Assembly: GCA_916610825.1 (NCBI GenBank)
Contig: OU744451.1
Location: 11,658,864-11,722,863 of the forward strand
DNA from: Haliclystus octoradiatus
Taxonomy: Eukaryota; Cnidaria; Staurozoa; Stauromedusae; Haliclystidae
Length of the DNA stretch: 64,000 nt
Direction of reading: 5' to 3'
Position 1 is the stretch's first letter; each line of letters opens with the position of its first letter. Positions 22,101 through 34,700 of this stretch are shown here, piece after piece. Under the pieces are notes generated by a model. That model searched no databases. It was not told the DNA's origin and worked only from the letters and a program-made list of their open reading frames with translations. The translations under genes and the position numbers were made by a program.

Positions 22101-25100
22101 GTCATCATCTACTCCAGAACGAATACCAATGGTAGGGTTAATGCACTAGTCAAGTGACAGCACAACCTTCAAACCCCCTTGAAAGGCGGATATTAATTCG
22201 TCATACCAGTCCCTTAAACACGGTTTTGACATTACATGTAAAGGTATTTGTAACACAGGTACAGCTAAATATTCATATTATCTTGAAAGCAGTGAATAAG
22301 AGGGGCCAGAAAATACCAATTCTTTAATTCTGGGAAAAGTTTGAATAATACCTTTTGAATTGATACCTACCTGTATATTAGACTTGTGCCACATGCCCCT
22401 GTACTCCACTTTACCAATTGCTGTTTTGTATAGGGGACACGTAACTTTTTAGTGAATGAAGTGATGCGCTTATTACAAAAAATCAGAATGGCAATCACAG
22501 CTTAGCATGTGCAGCCTGAAGTGGTGATTGGTCTATTCTCTAACTTGCGAAATTATTTGTGATGTCTTTGTGAATGGAAAAGGCGTTGAAAACCCTCTAA
22601 ACACATTACGTCGTTTCGGATCCGGAACAACGTCGGAAATATTCGGTCGGAAAGACGAAGTTCTGTGGACATTACAATACGTAATTCCAACCAAATTTCC
22701 GACTAATTTCCGGCCAAATTTAGACGCATTTCTGTCCAAATTTCGACCAAAATGATAATTTCAGATCAAATTTTGACCAAATTCCGTTCAAGTTCGGACT
22801 AACTCCAAACAAAATGTGTACGGCTACCGTCATTACGGATATCCAAGCCTGTTCCTCGGAAGTAGCATCAATAAGCCTCGTTTTGGTGACAAATAAGATT
22901 GATTTTTATAAATAAAGCAACCAAATGTAGACAATATGCAATAGATTATAAAAAATTTATGTGAAAAACCAGTCAATTAATAATAATGGTAAATTATATG
23001 ATAATATATAAAAATGTTCTGTATGAATCATATACAGTATTACTTCCAAAAATGTCATCGCATTTTTCTAGAGATTATACATCATTTAGCATCTCTGCTA
23101 TTCTCGATATATTAATGACAAAATTGTATATTGATTGAGAGTAGGCCTAATCGAGTTGAGATTAAATCAATCCAGATATGTAATTGAGACGTTGTAATTA
23201 GCTTGTCAATGATGTCTTCGCTGCTATTATACTGTATAAAAAACACAGATATGAGGCTACTTTGATGCACCTGGAAAATAAAATTAGAAATTCATATGTT
23301 TATAGTATGCCGTTTATAGTATGCCGTTACTATCTTTTCGGGGATTGGATTCTTGACAATGTCACCAGGATGCTTATTATACCCACATACATGCCGAAAG
23401 ATAAAACATTTCATATATGCAATTAATGACACATTTTGACATTTTCTCTTGACCCATACCAAAATTATTACAATATTACATTTTTATTTGACTAAGAGTA
23501 TATCAAACATATTAAGTAAATAAGGACTAATTAATTAAGATTTAGTATTGATTTGGTGTTTTAAGAATATTATTGAAAATAAAATCATCGAGTTCTTCTT
23601 CAGATATCTGTTTAATGGTTTTCCGTATCGACATCATCATTTATTTAGAAATACCTGAAACTCATAACAGTTTTAAGACACATTTTCCTCACTGTCAATT
23701 AATGCGGATAGAGATCAGAGAATGTAGTAAAGATAGTGAAACCATAGCGGCGATTGGCTAGGTATTATTAATAAAATTAAGTTTAAAGTTTAGCTGCTAC
23801 ACACGCTGCAATGCATTACTGACACAAGTGAAATTCTTAATCAGTAGGCTATAGTATGAATTAATAATTTAGTATTCAAATTATCTTTTAGTTTTATGTG
23901 CACAAATTAAGTATGGTTTCTCTAGCTTCACGATTGAAAAAAATGCCGGAAATCCGTAGTTTGAAGGATTTTAGTAATTTAAAGAGTTTCTTAAAAGTTC
24001 TTCTATATTTATAGATCTTTAATAGAGGCAAAAAATTTAAGGCATGAAAACATTAAACAACATTAGAGTGAATAGATACAAGAACAGGATGTATCAATTC
24101 TAACCAGAATAAAACACAAACATAGCTGTTTTTACACTTCTACGCATTTTAATAAACGAACACAAAATATGTTTTTCGTTTGGGAAAAAACGAATTTAAT
24201 TAAATAATTCTAAATTTTTGTACCAAGTTTCTTACATAAACGGGTTTCTTATAGAAAAATACGTGTAATATAAATTATGAAACAGTCTTATTGTGTGGTT
24301 TAGAACTTTATCAGATTATTTATACCAAATATGAAGTGTATTTAAGAACAACAGCATACAGCTGAAGAATTTCTTAATATTATCATCCTTTTGGTATAAC
24401 TGATTAGACAATTATTATTTATTACAATCTATCTATGACCAATTCCTTGATATTTTAAATGAGCTATACCCATATGAATGAATCTTTATTTAAATGTTTA
24501 TAGTAATAAGGTTTTATTTAATTATTCGTAACATTTACATTGTAAATTTAGCAAGTTTTAGAATTAATTAATAAATATATCTCCAAATTAGGAAAATAAT
24601 TACATGCATGATAACAATTAAGTCGGTTAAAATGAGTAATTTATTGCCATAATATAAACATCTGATGCTAACTTCGCTATGGACCAGAAAACTTCATTCA
24701 ACAAAGTGCCGTCCCGTCAATGTTTCAATTTTACTAATAACTTTAGAGATTGGTACACATAATAAACGACTCTGGAACAAACCAGCCGTAATTTGTTTAC
24801 AAGTGCTTTCGCGGCAAGTGTTTGGATTATTAACTTGTATATACAATTGTACACGTATAAAGCCCGACATAAAGTTTTGCATTTTTTGAATCAAATTAAA
24901 AGTACTATAAAATTTGAAATTACATCTAAATTAAAGCTAAATACATGAAACTCACCGGTTATAAATCCCTACAATGGTTGCTCTGCAGCTCTGCCATAAT
25001 TATGAAATCTTTCATTATTTGAATTCAATTATATTCAAGTTTCAAGTTAAAACCATACTTAATCTTCGTCTCAGCTATTCGTTTTGTAAAATTAAAATCA

Positions 25101-28100
25101 AGCTTTTTTCTTCTTTAAAGTCTTGAAAACGTGGCTCAAGATTCCCGCGGAAATCAATGTAGTACCCAGTTCCCTTTTGAGACTTCGGCTATTTGATGGT
25201 AAACAGAATATTCAACAGGCTGCATGGAGTCATGCGCAGTAGCACCCTGTCCCGTCTGAAATTTTGGCCACATCTGAATTAAATCTGAATCTCGCACGAT
25301 TGACTGTACTTCGGTTTGATTTGTATTTCAAACTCAACTTGACTTTGAGATTTCTGATGGCGGCCAGAAAATGGCGGTCTTGTCCGAAAGTAATGAGATT
25401 AAAGTTTCAAAATAACAGCTTTTGACAATAGTCATCGTCATATAATATAATTTGTGTGGATACAAAGTTCTTATCCTGCTCATCGTAGAATTCCAGTACA
25501 GTTGATGTAACATTTATCAATTATTTGCACATCTACGTTGTTACTTATCAACGAACAGTCTAACAGAGACAGAGTACACGGTGTATTTTTAAATAGCTAA
25601 TATTGAATATTGGACAGGGTAAGAGAAGATATTTGAAAAATTAACATGAAGTATGGTGTAATCTAACTCAGCTTTGAATAGTAAGATATGATGATATCAA
25701 TATAACATCAAAACATGAATAGATTGTACACATAGAATGGGCTAGTCTATATTTTCTAAAGTCATTGCTCGTAGACTAGCCTACCTTCAAATCATAGTCC
25801 ATAACCTACATTAATCAGAAAAGTAAGGGAAGGAGCTCACTCAATCAAGTAAGGGCTAAGGTACTAACTGATGATAGATAGGCTTAGTGATGCACTGTCT
25901 TTGATCTGATATAGTATTTATTAAATTACAAAAAAGCTAACATTAATGAGCGACTATTATTGAAGAGCTTTTGGTCTCCACTACACACAAGCACACACCA
26001 CAACCTTGTATACAGTATCTCAATTCAGTTGAAAACTAATAATTATTGTTTTTAAAAACAACTTATCTGAAATAGTAAACAAACTTATCTATTTGTATTG
26101 TAGACTTTGCAACACTGAGCCAGAGTAAATGTTTCTAATATTGTTTAAAATCATAGAAATGTAGGCTACTTGCAGAACAAAATCCTCTGATAAAGTGTTC
26201 CACCGTGGATATAGCACAGCTAATAAATGGATTCTTAACCACTTGCAGAAACAGGATAATTGTGGCATTTGGGACGATTACTTTGTCATAATCCTTTACA
26301 CCTTGCCTATAATAATTATTAATTAATATGTATCAACATGTGTGTGTATGCATCAATATGAGATACCTACACAACAAATAACTTATGGAAAATCTACAAG
26401 ATTATAGGCTAAGCTAATTTTTGATTATAAAGGGTAGGCCCCTAGGCTACAAAGTTGAAAGAGACGGCATTCTGAGGTGATCAGTCAAGATAATTAAAAT
26501 TTAAGCAACATCGGTAATCTTCATCAGGATGTCTCGTGATATTAAACTACCTCCTAGAAAATTATGTTAGACATACGGGAGGCTGAGAGCTCGACTGTAC
26601 ACGGACATATGTTTTGTAGATTAAGCCTAGTAATCGGCAAAGAGAAATGTTAACATTTCAATAGCAAATATGCCCCTAACATGCCTTGGCAGAAATCATG
26701 AAACAATAGAGGGATGGTTTATATTTCGTGTAGGGCCTACTTCTGTGTGTGTACTCTTTTACTAAAAATATCATACATTTATGAAAATTGATGTTCTTCA
26801 AGCAAATATCAAAATAATGAGTTGAAGTTTAGAAATACCTCACACAATGTATTTTATCTATACGTACCAGTAACTTTCATGTAATAGAGCTAATAGTAAT
26901 TTCAATTAGTTGATTATAAATTTGACTGCTGTTCAGACATTCATTCCCATGCAAACGAGCTTGAAGCTTATGTGGTTAAATTTAAATTGTAAACTGCGAA
27001 GTGAAACAAAATTATCCCATCACACCATTAGATGCAGGTGGCCTTTATATGCAGGGTTGATTAGATAGAAAATACTATTTCAGGCATACCAAGATTGACC
27101 ACTGTAGACGGGTGGCTGCTGTATAGAGGTGACCACTATGAATTCTGGCAAAGGGGCATGTGGCCATTGTTTTCAACTTAATTTTAATAAGACTAGGCGT
27201 TTGTCGTGGTCCTGGAATACTGTAGCAGAAAAAGCTACATGGGTGCAACCCTGGGCAGCACAATGCTGTACCAAAACCTTTGAAGCCATTGTTACTCGAG
27301 TCTTGTAGCTAATCTGTCTCCCCTACTACTTTCTTTTAAGTCACTTCAGAATCAATCAAATGCATTTCTAATTTTGTACCGATTTTGTTGGAAACTCTCC
27401 TCTTACACCCCCTCTGAGTTTTGAATCTCTCTCTTGTCACGTGGGTATTTTCAGTGTGCATTGTTCAAGGTAGTCAAATTAGCCCTATTCACAAATATAT
27501 TCATAAACAGGATAACAATAATTATGGAGCAATTTCCCTTTGCCTGTATTGTCGAAATTAATTGAATTCATTTAACAACTATCAATTTACCAATCATGAA
27601 TTAGAAAACGTTCCTGCACAACAGTAGTAAGTTTCACTTGATGTTTACATCTACAAACAAGAAAGATTTTTTTTGATGCCTTTGTTTTCCATCATTTCGA
27701 ATACTGTGCTGACGTCTGGGAGAACCAACAGTATGCAAAAACACCTTGATTGCCTACATAATCTACTGAACAAGGATACATGGCATTGGTGTCCTTTATA
27801 TTATCGATGATTAGAAATAAAGTATACGCTAAGTAAAGCTCGTGCTCAAGAATGTTTAGAGAAGGTGCCTATTTAACTTGCGCTAGTGCAAGTTTCCCCG
27901 TCTGTTTTGATCCTCTCACAAGGCCCATGGCTGCCACCTAGTCTGCTGCTCTTTGGTTAATCCGTAAAAGTATACGCAAAATGCAGGATGTGATAACAGT
28001 TCTTGAACTTTAAATGGACCAACAAATATTCATGAATTGTTCATGAAAACAGGTCATTTAACCAGCTATAGCTACGTTCAGCCCAAACTATCAAGGCTGT

Positions 28101-31100
28101 AAAAATTGTCAGTAAGAAGAATTGAAAGCAGCACAAAAATAAGTGTATAGTATGAAGATCAGTATGTATAGTACTGCACTTTGAAAGTTGAAACGGCTCA
28201 ACACAACAGTTATTATAATGTTTCTTGAAAGGCCTATTCAAATCGAAAAACTATATTTAAAATAACTTCTCAGAAAAGTGACTACTGCCCAGAATTTGTA
28301 AAACAGCCTTGTATTCAAGGTTCATGAATAGTTATGGACTCAACGAATTTTTCGTAGGGGAATATGCCTACTTATTTGCGTAGCACCAACCAAAGATAAA
28401 TCTATGTGAAAATCATATGATAGTAATGAAATATTTTGTAATAATAAAATGAAATAAAATTTAAAAGAAACTTTCTTAAAAGCATCAGGACCAAATTTCT
28501 GAGTAATGAAGAATCATACCCTCTGGCCTCTATAATATAAACTTTGTAATAGAATCTACATTAATCATACTATCACAGAGTCATATCTGACAGGTATAAT
28601 TTAAGTGAACAACCTTCAACCTTTTTGGCCGTATTTAAAATCAAACCCACAACGAAAGTAAAACTAAAGTGACAATATTGTCAATTACGAATAAGAAAAT
28701 ATAATAATTAAAGAATTTGACCATTCCAAAAGTACATATATATGTTAGTTGTGAATAACAAATTTAACCTCTGAAAGTTTTGAGCTTCATTTATTTTGCA
28801 CCTGCGTATTAAAGATGTGCGAATCCAATCAGATTGGATCGCATCCAGGTAGTGATATTTTAGGTCTTTGGATTGGGTCGAATTTGTATTTATTGATTCC
28901 AGATGATTTTGGATTTTGAAACTTGGAAGAGTATTTGTACTTTGTAGCGATTAATCAATGTGTTCTAGTTTCCTCTCAACTGACTGCTTCTTGTACATAT
29001 AGCGACATTCATGTTCCACTCTCTAGTATTCCACTCTCTAGTACATCAATTACACGTTTGATGTGAAATGAATTATACAATTTCTTCAAGGAAATGATCA
29101 AGATTATTGATTCATTGTACGTATTGTATTGTCATTTTGATGTGCTGTATGTGACTGTCTCATGTCAGCACCCTATATAATTCCTGTAATCTATCTATGT
29201 TGTCTATGTGTAGATTGAATAATAAATGAGATACAGTTTAGCCTTCATTGTGCTCACTATCCATTGGGTCTCGAATATCAATTAGTTGTTGTTATAGCAA
29301 AGCCAGCTATACGACATACAGTGATAGTACGTCACATTTATTCATGCTGGTATTTATTATTGCTGTGTGGTAGTTTTGTATTTTATCACAGTAGTAGTAA
29401 CTAAGTTTCTAACGCAGAATATCCAGCATCAAGTTAAAAGACATCTGATTAAAGCGCCTGAGACTGTATCAAGCAATCATCCATAAATCTATACATTAAA
29501 AACTTGGATTAGTTTACATTAATTACAAATTATTTGCTTCGAATCGGATTATATTTATAATTGGCATATTGCTTCAAATCGGATTCATTACAACATTCAT
29601 GCCCGTAATCAATTTTGTGTAAATTCGATCTGATGCACACTTCAATGCGTATGGTCTTGCTTCAAGATGGCATGAACATATATACTGGCTCTTGCTATCA
29701 TTGAACTATACTACAGTTACGCCTACTTGTAGTTTTTAAAATTGAAATAAATTGATTAAAAGCCTATCGTTCATTCATGCATTTTTAAATATTTACATTG
29801 TTTTATGGAATTCAGATAATTGATATTTTCTGAATTGATTAATACTGCACGCTGTTAGTTTTGAAGCTTCAATATAATTGTTTATGGTATGACGACTTTC
29901 AGCGCAATACACTGCAACTGACTTGTTTCAGTCAAAACTCTGTGGCTTGGTAGAGATTTTATCGATAAGAAGTACTATATTAATATATCATATCATAACT
30001 AACATTTTGAAATATATTGAATGTTTGAGAATTATAAAGAATTGAAAAATCAATTTCTTATTCAATGAATTGATTAAAATTAAAGCTGATAAATACATGT
30101 ATATATGATAATCATATCATAGACAATGGATCACTGAGCCTCACTATCATCAATTATTACTGCAGTTGATTGAGTGAGCTCCTTCCCTTACTTTCCTGAT
30201 TAATGTAGGTTATAGACTATGATTTGAAGGTCTATGAGCAATGACTTTAGAAAATATAGACTAGCCTATTCTATGCCGGATTCTATGTGTACAATCTATT
30301 CATGTTTTGATGTTATATTGATATTATCATATCTTACTATTCAAAGCTGAGTTAGATTACACCATAATTCATGTTAATTTTTCAAATATCTTCCCTTTCC
30401 CTGTCCAATATTCAATATTAGCTATTTAAAAATACACCGTGTACTCTGTCTCTGTTAGACTGTTCGTTGATAAGTAACAACGTAGACGTGCAAATAATTG
30501 ATAAATGTTACATCAACTGTACTGGAATTCTACGATGAGCAGGATAAGAACTTTGTATCCACACAAATTATATTATATGACGATGACTATTGTCAAAAGC
30601 TGTTATTTTGAAACTTTAATCTCATTACTTTCGGACAAGACCGCCATTTTTCTGGCCGCCATCAGAAATCTCAAAGTCAAGTTGAGTTTGAAATACAAAT
30701 CAAACCGAAGTACAGTCAATCGTGCGAGATTCAGATTTAATTCAGATGTGGCCAAAATATCAGACGGGACAGGATGCTACTGCGCATGACTCCATGCAGC
30801 CTGTCGAATATTCTGTTTACCTTAGCGGGAACAGACCATATCATTTTTGAAATTCGATGTACAGGTTGTTGGAAGACCAGTTAGCAGCAGAGCAGAATAG
30901 CCTTGATATAAGATATATTTTTAATGAGTAATTTGTGATTGTATTTTTACAGGAAATATCCAATTCTTCAAATCATAATTTGACAACAATTACGCCAAAT
31001 AAACAAGCACATTTGAAACGAATCAATGAAGAAGCAATTAATATCACAAACAATAAATCCTCAGGCAGTAAGAAAAAACTAAGTAAAATTACCTGGCCAT

Positions 31101-31102
31101 GA
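19117..31102 (+). CDS. ASHWIN: Ashwin homologue (tRNA-ligase-complex-associated nuclear protein), 3 exons
   Basis: Exons 19117-19415, 22017-22131 and 30953-31102 join in matching phases (2, then 0) into 187 residues; human ashwin is somewhat longer. ATG context is acaaacATGG. Exon 1 carries LISPNSLTDNNLHDILMERG and, after a short gap, EIYRTFVLPEPQ, which follow the ashwin N-terminal pattern (L..P..LS...L...L...IA ... LY......P.PQ). Exon 2 is basic and Ser-rich with VKIKRSR. The last exon ends KKKLSKITWP, matching the conserved ashwin C-terminus (..VTWP). In vertebrates ashwin is nuclear, is found with the RTCB/DDX1/FAM98 tRNA ligase complex, and affects embryonic patterning and survival in Xenopus. 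The donor after exon 1 is GTAATT. Extra phase-0 exons in the 8.8-kb second intron cannot be excluded. That intron holds a 5.6-kb inverted repeat ending 131 bases before exon 3. Confidence 0.86.
19478..19830. repeat. Two tandem copies of a ~175-bp repeat in ashwin intron 1
   Basis: Copy one (about 19478-19620) and copy two (about 19652-19805) share gccgcc(c)tgagataatat, 'gagaaggcaaaaatt' and '(t)gcgcc(c)g..gc(a/g)aatatt' in the same order. A related stretch in the opposite direction (gatctcaggggcgcccgcaa) is at about 62400 in a TAB2/3 intron. Confidence 0.65.
20378..20584. mobile_element. 199-bp TTAA MITE, copy 2
   Basis: The body 20382-20580 is the same length as the copy at 11205-11403 and nearly identical, with TTAA on both sides (20378-20381, 20581-20584). 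It sits in ashwin intron 1. Confidence 0.93.
20585..22016. other. Rest of ashwin intron 1
   Basis: Just after the MITE, 20620-20700 resembles the inner arm of the 10713-13802 element (gtgttttgacccaa). A copy of the dispersed repeat family lies at about 21595-21790. Short open frames around 21300-21550 on both strands look like chance. No exon is supported. Confidence 0.5.
22132..25197. other. First part of ashwin intron 2
   Basis: 22590-22800 is a degenerate stretch built from words like ccaaatttcgacc and ttccggccaaattt. It leaves frames open on both strands but looks like low-complexity repeat, not an exon. The remainder is AT-rich and I see nothing else in it. Confidence 0.5.
27640..27790 (+). 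pseudogene. Non-LTR retrotransposon remnant (C-terminal reverse transcriptase region)
   Basis: The plus strand reads HHFEYCADVWENQQ followed, after a stop, by sequence resembling LDCLHNLLNK. This resembles the (F/L)DYC..VWG motif downstream of the reverse transcriptase in LINEs, also seen intact in the LINE fragment at 51981-53108. Short, broken and old. Confidence 0.55.
28803..29653. mobile_element. Non-autonomous hAT-like element
   Basis: Ends AAAGATGTGCGAATCC (from 28811) and ...GATGCACACTTCAA (to 29645) form short imperfect inverted repeats. The flanks TGCGTATT (28803-28810) and TGCGTATG (29646-29653) agree at 7 of 8 bases, an 8-bp duplication typical of hAT. No transposase frame. It lies in the spacer of the long inverted repeat. 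Confidence 0.65.
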
Positions 31103-31473
31103 AATCATTTGCAATGTCGTGTTTTTTATTACTGTATAAAATGTAACCACTTAGAATGCAGCTCAAATAACGCATTGATCAAACTTAGTTTTGATTGTCC
31201 CTAGAGATTAGAGGTCTGCATCAGATCGCAGTGGTACTAGTAATCCTAATGTTCGAAAAAAACATAATCCAAAATTTTTAGGTTTAGATTTTTTTAATAC
31301 GACTACGGTATTCAAAATGGCGAAAATTTCAGAGAAAGTTTTGAAGCTTGAAAACCAGCAGTAATTTCTTAATTTATATGCAATTATGCATAGGGTAGTA
31401 AATGATCAAATAGTAGTAACTTTGAGCAGGAATACTTTTACTAAATCATTCAACTACAAAAGAGTAATTGTCA

Positions 31474-31479
31474 AATAAA
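31474..31479 (+). terminator. Candidate ashwin polyadenylation signal
   Basis: First AATAAA on the plus strand downstream of the ashwin stop that I noted, about 370 bases after it and about 280 bases before the end of convergent RPL13A. Confidence 0.4.
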
Positions 31480-31754
31480 GAATAAATGATTTTGAAGAAA
31501 TACGATCTGGCAATGAAGATCTAATCTGAATCCAGCAAAAATCGGATCTATTAGTTTGTCAGTTGAATTTGATTTGTGAAGTTGCCCCCTATTCTATTGA
31601 TTTGTATAAAAAGTCAGTATGGCATTTTTACAAAGTTGAACCGTTAACCAGCCACAATTAGTGCATGTTCTGTACAAAAGTTAGAGGAAACAAGTTGAAA
31701 AGATTTAAACGATACGGCAAAATCATACTACAAAGAAAATGTCAGATGGGAAAC

Positions 31755-31760
31755 TTTATT
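31755..31760 (-). terminator. RPL13A polyadenylation signal
   Basis: AATAAA on the minus strand only 8 bases after the RPL13A stop codon, giving a very short 3' UTR as is common for ribosomal protein mRNAs. Confidence 0.75.
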
Positions 31761-31768
31761 TTGAAATT

Positions 31769-34700
31769 TTAATGTCCTAATTCCACAAGGGTGGCGTTGA
31801 CTTCTTTGAGGGCTTCAGCGTTATCTTTCTCGGCTTGTGCCTTGAGTTTCTATAAAAAAATAAGTTGAAATTTCATTAGTAATTCAAAATCAGACTGCAT
31901 CTGGATCCAAGGTTAAGATTGTTCTATTTTGTGCTCAGTTACTAATCTCAATGAAATCAAGACTTTGTTTCCAGGACATTTTAGGAAGTTACAATATTAC
32001 GCTAATATAAAAGTTCACACAACACCAACAAATTAGATAATGTTGAAGGGGAAGAGTTGTAAAAAAATGTAATTACATTTTCAATGTGACACAAGCTGAT
32101 TTAATTTATTTAGAATCCTATTTTCCATATTTTACTTCAAAACTCAAAACAAAACAACACAATGACATACTTGGGCATACTTAGGACAAAATTCAAAATA
32201 AAGTATAAACAATTAATTATCTCATTTCTTGAACGTAATAATTGGATACTATAAACAGAAGTCAGGTATTTCCACACATTTTTAACATAAATTAGTTGTT
32301 TGAAGCAAGTAGAAATTCAAAGATGCAAGGACACTTTGAGGATGAAACAGACTAAAACATCAGCATGTGCATTGCGCAAACATTAATGCACCGTTAGATC
32401 TCAACCCAAACTGTCCCAGCTTTTTCCAAATGTGAAACACAATAGGGCTCCGCGCCGATACGTCGTCAGTTTGCAAGAATTGCATTGTGGGATACCTGGT
32501 CAGACATCCACATTCCGTTAATCGATTTTCAAAGCAGCTAGCTGCTAAATGTTGCTCGTCTTCATAGTGTTTTCGTGTTTTAAACCACGCTCTAAAGTTT
32601 TTAAACTTGATTTTATTTTTATTTATTATATCAACATGCTTTACTTGGGTATTTCATTCGTTTTATCTGGAGATGCGCCTGTTGAATGAAGCTTATAAAC
32701 TACGGAAGATTGTTGAACTGTAACGCTGTTTATATGTTGGCTCGAATGCAACTTGGATGTGTTTTCTCGTAGGTTAAACCTAGATTTAAAGTCTGTGAAC
32801 TAGATTTTATTTTTGCTTATTACATCATCATGCTTTTATTGGGTATTTCAATCGTTTTATCTGGAGATGTGCCTGCTGAATGAAGTTTATATACTACCAA
32901 TGTAACGCTGTTTATACGTTGGCTCGAATGCAACTTGGATGTGTTTTCTCGTAACTGATACCAAGATTCGAAGTTTTTATGATCGATTTCATTTTTATGT
33001 ATTATATATACATGCTTTTATTGGCTATTTCAATCGTTTAACTTGAAATATGCCTGCTGAATGAAGTTTATAACCTGTCGAGATGGTTGAAACTGTTACG
33101 CTATTTACAGATTGGCTCGAATTCAACTTGGAAGAAAACATTGCCCTAAGAAATTAATAATTTGTTTGTGTTGAAACACTCATTGCAGCAATTGGGGATC
33201 TATTGATATAAAACTTTAAACTTTGGTATCTGAAATATGAAATATGACTCAAATGAGTGGAAAAAAGCTGGTAAACTGGCATTAAATATGAGATCATCAC
33301 AGGCAAATATCATCATTTTACATGAATATGTGGCAGACACACTTCATTCTATAGCGGCATAACATTGGACTTCAATAAGGATATGTTTATCATAATTTGT
33401 TACTTTAATGAATTACAGGTAATATTTTTGTGTAGATACATATGAATACGAATAAGATGAAGATGAACATAAATTGACAATGATGGTCAGATATGAGATA
33501 CTACAACGGCGGCATAGGCCATGCCTCTGATAGATTGAAAAAGCTACCTGGTCAGTTCCTTGTTCTCTCAGCAGTCATGATTACTGCTAGTGGCCAGAAA
33601 CAGTTGCTTGTCTATTGGCCATACATATATTTTATTAGTCGTAAAGTGTTGAGTATTATATTATGTTATACATTTGAATGTAAATTGAAATGAGTTTGAA
33701 TGCACTTGAATACTGCGTGTTCAGATATGAATATTTCTACCAGGATAGTTCAATCAACGACATTTAACAACGTGAAACGATAAATTGCTCTATTTTTTGT
33801 ACTCTGTTGTAAGTAATATTTGTGTGGTAACAATATTAATATATTTGTTCGGCTCAAGTTTGTTTTTTCTTTAACAATTTGTTGAAGTTGTGACTGCATT
33901 CATTTTTCAATTCATTTCTGCAATGTTAATTTGCTACGAAATGTCTAGGATTTGGTAAGCTAAAAAAATGCGTTTTGGTTTTGAAATCTCCTATATATGA
34001 TTTGAGTCTGACTTACATGTCCACCAGTAGTAATGTTTTCTGCTATTTAACTGAGTTTTTCATTATTTTCCGTAGTAATACATTAAGATCAAAACAACCA
34101 AAATAATAATCAAGACGTTACGAACACAACCGACTGATCACGCAGTCAAAATTGTTTGTCTGACTAGCTATCCCATAATTCATTGCGCAAATCTCGGCGC
34201 GGAGCCCTATTCAAAGTTTCAAACCACATGTCATTATTATGCCTCACATTGAGGTGTCAACTATTGGATATTTTTGAATTGCTGGTTAAACAATCAATAC
34301 ACTTACGTTTGCTTGCTTCTTTCCTTCGTAGTAGATTGAAGCCTTAGCCTTGCGTTTCTCTTCAAGAGTACTGACAACATCTTGATACTTCCAGCCAACC
34401 TCGTGTGAAAGACGACCAATGCGACAGAACTGTAATAAATAAATAAATAAATAGTAAATATCATCGAAAACATCAACATTTGTTGGCCATTTTTCAGTAA
34501 CCTCTATTTTTGTTTTCAAAATGCATGCGTAGTAGGAAACAAAAAACATGCTGGAATCTTTTCACTCTTTTAGAAAGAAGAGAAACATAAAAATAAAAAA
34601 ACATTACTTATTATAAACATGAAGAATTTGTTATGAAGAATCAATAAATTCAACTTTTTTGCTTGAGAAATCACCCTGCGACTTCTATGAGCTGGATTAC

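Larger units (their letters stand above)
25198..30821. repeat. 5.6-kb inverted repeat with ~650-bp arms in ashwin intron 2
   Basis: The left arm 25198-25848 and right arm 30166-30821 are reverse complements with only scattered differences, for example GGTAAACAGAATATTC outside and ggagctcactcaatcaa inside. The 4.3-kb spacer holds a LINE fragment and a hAT-like element, otherwise AT-rich DNA. No target duplication is visible at the outer ends, so this may be an inverted segmental duplication, not a transposon. Transcribed through, it would give a very long RNA hairpin just upstream of ashwin exon 3. Confidence 0.9.

Noticed and set aside
22528..22755. Open frame of 75 codons on plus and 68 on minus
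   Set aside because: Both frames are open because of a degenerate tttcgacc/aaattt repeat; no family resemblance.
30505..30789. 94-codon plus-strand frame
   Set aside because: Lies in the right arm of the long inverted repeat and the other arm does not keep it open; no recognisable motif.
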